From: Pseudomonadota bacterium | GTDB lineage: Bacteria > Pseudomonadota > Alphaproteobacteria > Azospirillales > Azospirillaceae | Direction of reading: 5' to 3' | Length of the DNA: 9,478 bases | Assembly: GCA_023416195.1 (NCBI GenBank) | Contig: JAEZID010000346.1 | Coordinates: forward strand, 1-9,478 | In this document: positions 4,696 through 9,478 of the stretch, piece by piece | Position numbering within the stretch: position 1 is the stretch's first letter | Layout of the letters: every line of letters starts with the position of its first letter | The notes under the pieces: model-generated | Databases searched by the model: none | The model's input: only the letters and a program-made list of their open reading frames with translations | Told to the model about the DNA's origin: nothing | Made by a program: the position numbers and the translations under genes

Positions 4696-7215
4696 ATGCA
4701 CGACATCGTCATCTACGTCCTTGGAGTCTCAGGCCTTCTCGCGCTCGTCAGCGCCCTGCCGCCCTTGGCGGCGCGGCTGCGGGTGCCCTACACGGTGCTT
4801 CTGGCGGCGGTGGGCGTGGCGCTCGGCGCGGTGATCCAGGCTTTCGCCGGCACGCCCGGCGCCGGCCCCTTTCATGATTTCCTGAATTCGCTGGCCGATC
4901 TGGACGTCTCGGCGGAGGCGCTGGTCTACATCTTCCTGCCGGTGCTGCTGTTCGAAACGGCGCTGGCGGTGGACGTGCGCCGGCTGTTCGACGACATCGG
5001 GCCGATCCTGCTGCTGGCCGTGGTCGCTGTGCTGGTCGGCACCTTCGCGGTCGGCTACGCGCTGAATCTCGTCACGACCATGGGGCTGACCGCCTGCCTG
5101 CTACTGGGCGCCATCGTCGCGACGACCGACCCGGCGGCGGTCGTCGGCGTGTTCCGCGACCTCGGCGCGCCGCGCCGGCTGACCATGCTGGTCGAGGGCG
5201 AAAGCCTGCTGAACGACGCCGCCGCCATCGCGCTGTTCACGCTTCTGCTGTCCATCCTCACGCGCCGGGCCGACGGCGGGGCGATGGAGGCGGCGGCCGA
5301 GTTCCTGTACGACTTCGTGGGCGGCGTCGCCACCGGCTATCTGTGCGGCCGCGTCGTCTGCTTCCTGGTGGAGCCGGTGCGCGACCAGCCGATGGCCGAG
5401 ATCACGCTGACCCTGGCGCTCGCCTATCTCAGCTTCGTGCTGTCCGAGCATTACGTGGGGGCGTCGGGCGTGGTCGCGGTGGTGACCGCGGCCATGGTGG
5501 TCGGCTCGGTCGGGCGCACGCGCATCTCCCCCGCCACATGGGAGGCGATGGAGCATGTCTGGCGCCAGCTCGGCTTCTGGGCCAACAGCCTGATCTTCCT
5601 GCTGACCGCCATCCTGGTGCCGCGCCTGCTGGGCGGGGTCGGGTGGAGCGACGTCGGGCTGATCCTGGTGGTGGTGGTCGCGGCGATGGCGGCGCGTGCG
5701 CTGGTCCTGTTCGGGCTGCTGCCGCTGCTGTCGGCGGCGGGGCTGGGGCAGCGGATCAGCCACTCCTACAAGGCGGTGATGCTGTGGGGCGGCCTGCGCG
5801 GCGCCGTGTCGCTGACGCTGGCGCTGGCGGTGACCGAGAACGGGCGCGTGCCGGACCGGGTGCAGAGCTTCGTCGCCGTGCTGGCCACGGGCTTCGTCTT
5901 CTTCACCCTGTTCGTCAACGGCACCACGCTGCGGGCGCTGATCCGCCTTCTGGGCCTCAACGAGCTGACGCCGGTGGAGCACGCCATGCGCAACCGAGCG
6001 CTGGCGCTGTCGCTGGCCGGCATTCAGGAGCGCGTCGACGAGGTCGCCCGCTATTACGAGGTGGACGCGGCGGCGACCGAGACGATGGCCGCGCGCTACG
6101 CCGAGCGCCGCGCCGCCATCGACCGCGAGCGCGAAACGGAAAACCTCAGCCACGAGGACCGGGTGACCATCGGCCTCGTCATCCTCGTCAACCGCGAGGA
6201 GGAGCTGTATTTCGCCCACTTCAAGGAAGGCGTGCTGTCCCGCGCGGTGGTGGAACTGCTGACCGGCCGCACCGGGCGGCTGCTCGACGCGGTGAAGACG
6301 CAGGGGCGGGCGGGCTACCGGGCCTTCGAGATGCCCTTCATTGCCTTCACCTTCTGGATGCGCGTGGCGAGCCTGCTGCACCGGCGGCTGGGCATCAACG
6401 CGCCGCTGGCGCGGCGGCTGTCCATGCGGTTCGAGATCCTGGTCGGCGTGCGGACGGTCCTGCGCGAGTTGCTGGGCTTCACCCGGACCAAGATCGCCCA
6501 GGTGCTGGGCGAGGACGTGTCGTGCGAGCTGGAGGGCATGCTCGTCGTCCGGCTCGGCATGGTCGAACAGGCCCTGGCCGCGCTGAAGCTGCAATACCCG
6601 GACTACGCGCTGGTGCTCCAGGGCCGCTACGTCGGCCGCGCCGCGCTGCGGCTGGAGGAGGCCGATTACCGCACCCTGCACGCGGAATCGATTATCAGCC
6701 AGGAGGTTCTGACCGACCTGGAGCGCGATCTGGACGAGCGCCGCCGCGCGCTGGAGCGCGTGCCGAAGCTCGACCTGCGGCTGGATTTGCAGGAACTCGT
6801 CGGCCGCGTGCCGCTGTTCACCGGGCTGGAGGCCGACCGGCTGTCCGAGATCGCCAACCTGCTGAAGCCGCGTCTGGCTCTGCCCGGCGAAACCATCGTG
6901 CGCCGGGGCGACAAGGGCGATACCATGTTCTTCATCGCGTCGGGCGCGGTGGAGGTGCTGGTGCCCGACCTGCCGGAGCCGGTGAAGCTGGGCACCGGCG
7001 ACGTGTTCGGCGAAATGGCCCTGCTGACCCGCCAGCGGCGCAATGCAGACGTGCGCGCCCTGGGGTATTGCCAACTGCTCGTGCTGGATGAGAAGGATTT
7101 CCGCCGGCTGGTGCGGAAGGATGCGGATCTGCGCGCCCATTTCCAGGCGGTCGCCGAGGCGCGGCGTCTTCCGGCGCAGCCGGAGGTTCCGGCCGACGGT
7201 GCGGCTCAAGCGTAA
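4696..7215 (+). CDS. CPA1/NhaP-type cation:proton antiporter with C-terminal cyclic-nucleotide-binding domain
   Basis: Inner-membrane Na+ (or K+)/H+ antiporter of 839 residues, nearly twice the length of a bare transporter. The first 420 residues are about 12 hydrophobic helices carrying the CPA1 motifs: FLPVLLFETAL (80-90), ATTDPAAVVGVFRDLG (142-157), VEGESLLNDAA (166-176, with the ion-binding Asn173-Asp174 pair) and WGGLRGAVSL (364-373). Residues 420-700 are charged, mostly helical and cytoplasmic. A cNMP-binding domain covers about 702-815: VPLFTGLEADRLSEIA, GDTMFFIASGAVEV (741-754) and the phosphate-binding cassette FGEMALLTRQRRNADV (771-786), with Glu773 and Arg782 where the ligand ribose and phosphate are usually held. 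The usual final Thr is Asp785. The architecture recalls plant SOS1 and animal SLC9C. ATG 4696 is preferred because the transporter begins there (MHDIVIYVLGVSG); an upstream ATG 4606 adds a Cys/Pro/Arg-rich tail unlike the family. Likely cotranscribed with the permease downstream. Confidence 0.9.
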   Translation: MHDIVIYVLGVSGLLALVSALPPLAARLRVPYTVLLAAVGVALGAVIQAFAGTPGAGPFHDFLNSLADLDVSAEALVYIFLPVLLFETALAVDVRRLFDDIGPILLLAVVAVLVGTFAVGYALNLVTTMGLTACLLLGAIVATTDPAAVVGVFRDLGAPRRLTMLVEGESLLNDAAAIALFTLLLSILTRRADGGAMEAAAEFLYDFVGGVATGYLCGRVVCFLVEPVRDQPMAEITLTLALAYLSFVLSEHYVGASGVVAVVTAAMVVGSVGRTRISPATWEAMEHVWRQLGFWANSLIFLLTAILVPRLLGGVGWSDVGLILVVVVAAMAARALVLFGLLPLLSAAGLGQRISHSYKAVMLWGGLRGAVSLTLALAVTENGRVPDRVQSFVAVLATGFVFFTLFVNGTTLRALIRLLGLNELTPVEHAMRNRALALSLAGIQERVDEVARYYEVDAAATETMAARYAERRAAIDRERETENLSHEDRVTIGLVILVNREEELYFAHFKEGVLSRAVVELLTGRTGRLLDAVKTQGRAGYRAFEMPFIAFTFWMRVASLLHRRLGINAPLARRLSMRFEILVGVRTVLRELLGFTRTKIAQVLGEDVSCELEGMLVVRLGMVEQALAALKLQYPDYALVLQGRYVGRAALRLEEADYRTLHAESIISQEVLTDLERDLDERRRALERVPKLDLRLDLQELVGRVPLFTGLEADRLSEIANLLKPRLALPGETIVRRGDKGDTMFFIASGAVEVLVPDLPEPVKLGTGDVFGEMALLTRQRRNADVRALGYCQLLVLDEKDFRRLVRKDADLRAHFQAVAEARRLPAQPEVPADGAAQA

Positions 7216-7238
7216 CGGGTTTTGGGAGACAAGGGCCG

Positions 7239-8135
7239 ATGACCGTGCAAGCGACCGCCGCCTCGGGCGGGCGGCCCGACTGGGTGCGCCTGATGCCTGG
7301 CGTCTTCGTGCTGTTGTGGAGCACCGGCTTCATCGGCGCGAAATACGGGCTTCCCTACGCCGAACCGCTGACCTTCCTGCTGGTGCGGCTGTCTCTGGTG
7401 GCGGCGGTTCTGGGTGTGGTCGCCCTGGTCACCCGCGCGCCCTGGCCGAAGAGCTGGGCGGAGGCCGGGCGGATCGCCCTGGCCGGGCTGCTGGTGCACG
7501 GCGTCTATCTGTCGGGCGTGTTCTGCGCCATCGCCAAGGGCATGCCGGCCGGAGTCACCTCCCTGATCGTCGGGCTGCAACCCCTGCTGACGGCGGCGCT
7601 GTCCGGCCCGCTGCTGGGCGAGCGGGTGACGGCGCGGCAGTGGGGCGGCCTGCTGCTGGGGCTGGCCGGCGTGGCGCTGGTCGTCAGCGAGAAGATCAGC
7701 TTCGATTCGGCCAACCTGGTGGGGATGGGACTGGTCGGCGTCGCGCTGCTGGGCATCACGCTGGGCACGCTGTACCAGAAGCGCCACGGCACGGCCATGG
7801 ATCTACGCAGCGGTGCCGCGATCCAGTACGTGGTGACCGCGGCGGTGCTGGCGGTGCTCGCCCCGATGTTCGAGACGATGCACATCCAATGGACCGGCGA
7901 GTTCGTCTTCGCGTTGCTGTGGCTGAGCTTTGTGCTGTCGGTCGGCGCGATTTTCCTGCTGTACGCGCTGATCCGGCGCGGCGCCGCGGCGCGGGTGGCG
8001 AGCCTGTTCTATCTCGTCCCGCCGGTGACGGCGGTGGTCGCCTGGGCGATGTTCGACGAGCGGCTGGGCGCCCTGGCGCTGGTCGGCATGGCGATGGCCG
8101 TGGCCGGTGTGGCGATGGTCAACCGCTCGCGCTGA
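7239..8135 (+). CDS. EamA/DMT-family permease
   Basis: Inner-membrane permease of the drug/metabolite transporter superfamily, 298 residues, the usual length. It has about ten hydrophobic helices in two EamA-type halves. The first half starts at PGVFVLLWSTGFIGAKYGLPYAEP, contains LTFLLVRL and ends with GPLLGERVTARQWGGLLLGLAGVALVV (roughly residues 125-150), the typical closing motif of an EamA repeat. The second half ends in the parallel FYLVPPVTAVVAWAMFDERLGALALVGMAMAVAGVAMV. Such proteins export amino acids, metabolites or drugs; the substrate cannot be told here. The ATG at 7239 has GGGAG (7224-7228) 10 nt upstream and AAGGG closer in. The gene starts 23 nt after the antiporter stop with no terminator between, so the two are probably in one operon. 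Confidence 0.9.
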   Translation: MTVQATAASGGRPDWVRLMPGVFVLLWSTGFIGAKYGLPYAEPLTFLLVRLSLVAAVLGVVALVTRAPWPKSWAEAGRIALAGLLVHGVYLSGVFCAIAKGMPAGVTSLIVGLQPLLTAALSGPLLGERVTARQWGGLLLGLAGVALVVSEKISFDSANLVGMGLVGVALLGITLGTLYQKRHGTAMDLRSGAAIQYVVTAAVLAVLAPMFETMHIQWTGEFVFALLWLSFVLSVGAIFLLYALIRRGAAARVASLFYLVPPVTAVVAWAMFDERLGALALVGMAMAVAGVAMVNRSR

Positions 8136-8157
8136 CACGCTTGCGGTACGGTGTGCA

Positions 8158-8186
8158 TTGCCACAGCCGGCCGGCCGGACTATGCT
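8158..8186 (+). promoter_or_regulatory. Sigma70-type promoter upstream of the 129-residue protein gene
   Basis: TTGCCA (8158-8163), a 17-bp spacer, and TATGCT (8181-8186), followed by an AT-rich TAAT: one of the best promoter matches in the window. The predicted start is near 8193, about 65 nt before the ATG at 8260. The spacer contains the 12-bp palindrome CCGGCCGGCCGG (8167-8178), which is unusually GC-rich for a spacer and could bind a regulator. Confidence 0.5.
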
Positions 8187-8259
8187 TAATCGTACCAGCA
8201 ATTGGGGCGAGGCGCGGTTGGAGCCGTAAGTCGTCGCCGAAGACACCGGAAGCGGACGC

Positions 8260-8649
8260 ATGGACGGCCTGGAGCACATCTCTCTCGATGACAACCGGAC
8301 CCTTCAGGCAATTGGCATCCTCGCCGATGTTCTGGACGGCGTGGACGGTCCGGGTGGGCTCGACACGGTGCTGGTGTCCAAGGCGCTGCGCCAGGTGATC
8401 GCCACCAAGTCGCAGCCGGCCTTCGAGTTCGCGACCCGCGCCTTCAACACTCTGGACCCCGAGGTGCGCCGCAAGGTGGCCGAGGACGCCGATCACGCCG
8501 CCCACGACGCCGTGGAACTGCGCGCCCGCGTCTGCGGCTTCCTGTCCACCGCGCCCAAGAGGGTCGGCCCGGCCCAGCCCGGCCAGCCGACCAGTTTCCT
8601 CAACGCCCTCAACCTGCGCGCCCGCCGCCGCCCGTCGGGGAAGGAGTAA
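8260..8649 (+). CDS. Hypothetical protein, 129 residues
   Basis: I do not recognise a family. The protein is soluble, with no signal peptide or membrane segment. Residues 10-95 look mainly alpha-helical: DNRTLQAIGILADVLDGVDGPGG, TVLVSKALRQVIA, PAFEFATRAFNTLDPEVRRKVAEDADHAAHDAVELRARV. The acidic and alanine-rich N-terminal part contrasts with a basic, proline-rich tail (APKRVGPAQPGQP, RARRRPSGKE) that is probably disordered and could bind nucleic acid or membrane. The coding call rests on a clear ribosome site (GGAAG, 8248-8252, 7 nt before the ATG), a good upstream promoter, strong GC third-position bias and a plausible composition. It precedes the DUF4160 gene by 14 nt and may share its transcript, although its G+C is higher. 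Confidence 0.75.
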   Translation: MDGLEHISLDDNRTLQAIGILADVLDGVDGPGGLDTVLVSKALRQVIATKSQPAFEFATRAFNTLDPEVRRKVAEDADHAAHDAVELRARVCGFLSTAPKRVGPAQPGQPTSFLNALNLRARRRPSGKE

Positions 8650-8663
8650 AGGGGGCAAACCGG

Positions 8664-8912
8664 ATGCCTGTCGTCGCGGAGTTCGAGGGCATTACGGTTC
8701 GGATGTACTATCGCGATCATCTGCCACCGCATTTCCATGTCGAATATGGAGGGCGGATCGCTGAGTTGGAAATCGCGTCGCTGGCCCTGCTCGCCGGTGA
8801 TCTGCCGGCCCCAATTCTTCGCAAGGTTCGGGAATGGGCGGCACGGCACCAAGCAGCCTTGGCCTTGAATTGGGTCAAGTGCCAGAGCCACATGAAGCCC
8901 GACCGGTTGTGA
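8664..8912 (+). CDS. DUF4160 family protein
   Basis: Small soluble protein of 82 residues that matches the DUF4160 family (Pfam PF13711) from start to end: MPVVAEFEGITVRMYYRDH, then the hallmark HLPPHFHVEYGG (19-30) with its conserved His23 and His25, then the helical part LRKVREWAARHQAALALNWVKCQS. The biochemical role of the family is not established as far as I know; members are often found next to DUF2442 genes, as here. The ATG follows AAGGGGG by 8 nt. The next gene starts 7 nt after the stop, and the stop TGA is part of that gene's ribosome site TGAGG. G+C is lower than in the flanking genes, and codons such as TAT, CAT and AAA appear more often, which suggests acquisition by transfer. 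Confidence 0.88.
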   Translation: MPVVAEFEGITVRMYYRDHLPPHFHVEYGGRIAELEIASLALLAGDLPAPILRKVREWAARHQAALALNWVKCQSHMKPDRL

Positions 8913-8919
8913 GGTTCTC

Positions 8920-9213
8920 ATGCCACCCCCGCTTGAAAATCACATCGTTTCCGCCGACCCGAACCCCAAGGATCACACCGTTCGTCTGACCTGGGCGAAT
9001 GGCGAACGGACCGTTGCCGATTTTTCGGACCTCGTGGGCAAGGGCGTTTTCGAAAAGTTTGCCGATCCCGATTTCTTCGCGCGGGTGAGCGTTGGGCCGA
9101 ACGGGCAGTCCCTGGAATGGCCGGATGAGATCGAGGTTTGCGCCGATGGGCTGTGGTTTGAGGCGCACCCGGAAGACAACCCCTTTGCCGGGCACATACG
9201 GGCGGCCGAATAA
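8920..9213 (+). CDS. DUF2442 family protein
   Basis: Small soluble protein of 97 residues that fits the DUF2442 family (Pfam PF10387). It has a beta-rich start (DHTVRLTWANGERTVADFSDLV), the typical GVFEKFADPDFFARVSVGPNGQSLEWPDEIEVCADGLWF core, and a C-terminal extension of about 15 residues. A DUF2442 protein of known structure from Nitrosomonas is fused to a DNA-binding domain, so members may act with nucleic acid, but that is not shown for this one. TGAGG (8910-8914) sits 5 nt before the ATG. The pair is probably translated together and may form a functional two-protein module, perhaps toxin-antitoxin-like; this is inference. The stop lies only 4 nt from the stop of the convergent LysR gene. 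Confidence 0.85.
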   Translation: MPPPLENHIVSADPNPKDHTVRLTWANGERTVADFSDLVGKGVFEKFADPDFFARVSVGPNGQSLEWPDEIEVCADGLWFEAHPEDNPFAGHIRAAE

Positions 9214-9217
9214 TGGC

Positions 9218-9478
9218 TCAGGTGTCCGCTGAGGCCGGGCGAATGACGCCTCGGGCCGCTTCCAGCGTCAGCAGCGCGCAATCCCAATAGGGCTTCGGGC
9301 CGAAACGCTCGGCCAGGAAATCCACGAAGGCCCGCACCTTTGGCGACAGGTGGCGATTCTGCGGGTAGACCGCGTAGACGTTCGACTCCGTCGCGTAATA
9401 GTCCAGCAGCAGGCATTGCAGCTCGCCCTTGGCCAGCGCGTCGCCGCACAGGAAGGTGGGCATCACGATGATGCCGAC
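9218..9478 (-). CDS. LysR-family transcriptional regulator, C-terminal fragment (gene continues past right edge)
   Basis: The last 86 residues of a LysR-type regulator, in frame to the window edge. VGIIVMPTFLCGDALAKGELQCLLLDY matches the end of the effector-binding domain (the usual form is G-I-x-x-LP-x-x-x-x-x-x-L-x-x-G-x-L-x-x-L). AVYPQNRHLSPKVRAFVDFLAERFG is the classic closing beta strand and final helix of the family. The DNA-binding N-terminus lies outside the window, so the target genes are unknown; LysR regulators often act on a divergent neighbour, which would also be beyond the edge. A C-terminal extension of about 24 residues follows the helix. Its GC-rich codon use is like the main genome, in contrast to the DUF4160/DUF2442 pair next to it. 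Confidence 0.88.
   Translation of the reverse strand, partial: VGIIVMPTFLCGDALAKGELQCLLLDYYATESNVYAVYPQNRHLSPKVRAFVDFLAERFGPKPYWDCALLTLEAARGVIRPASADT

Noticed and set aside
7043..8398. Plus-strand open frame of 451 codons overlapping the antiporter end and the EamA gene
   Set aside because: It is a different frame of the real permease gene; the product is Arg/Gly/Ala-rich, without membrane helices or domains.
1..9478. CRISPR array, tRNA, rRNA or prophage genes
   Set aside because: No regularly spaced direct repeats, no cloverleaf with the conserved T-loop sequence, and no integrase or phage structural genes were found on reading either strand.

Overview
The window is GC-rich bacterial DNA (roughly 65-70% G+C) that looks alphaproteobacterial, most likely from the Rhodospirillales/Azospirillum group. 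The pointers are a ChvI/ChvG-type two-component pair, a full CtrA-type box (TTAA-N7-TTAA) upstream of it, and overall codon use. The species assignment is inference; no rRNA or other marker gene is present.

Left part (1-1533): an MFS transporter on the minus strand runs off the left edge. It is divergent from a plus-strand operon. The roughly 740 bases between them hold no convincing gene but several structures: a minus-strand promoter with a hairpin-rich leader, a 22-bp dyad, a very strong hairpin (14-bp perfect stem inside a 6-bp outer stem), an AT-rich stretch with two 10-bp palindromes, and the CtrA-type site.

Centre left (1534-4602): a tightly packed operon of a lipoprotein with a BamE/SmpA-like C-terminus, a ChvI-type response regulator and a ChvG-type histidine kinase. 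Genes overlap by 8 and 20 nt, and the operon ends at a near-continuous GC-rich terminator hairpin. A second hairpin follows at once and forms the leader of the next gene. The phosphotransferase genes (hprK, manX, ptsH) that usually follow chvG in alphaproteobacteria are absent.

Centre right (4696-8135): a large CPA1/NhaP-type cation:proton antiporter fused to a C-terminal cyclic-nucleotide-binding domain, followed 23 nt later by an EamA/DMT-family permease. They probably form one transcription unit.

Right part (8136-9478): a good sigma70-like promoter precedes an unrecognised 129-residue helical protein. Then comes a two-gene cassette of DUF4160 and DUF2442 proteins with lower G+C (about 60% by hand count), which may have been acquired horizontally and could be toxin-antitoxin-like. 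Last, convergent with it, is the C-terminal end of a LysR-family regulator that runs off the right edge. The most interesting items are the lipoprotein-ChvI-ChvG operon with its CtrA-type site, the antiporter-cNMP-domain fusion behind a structured leader, and the DUF4160/DUF2442 pair.
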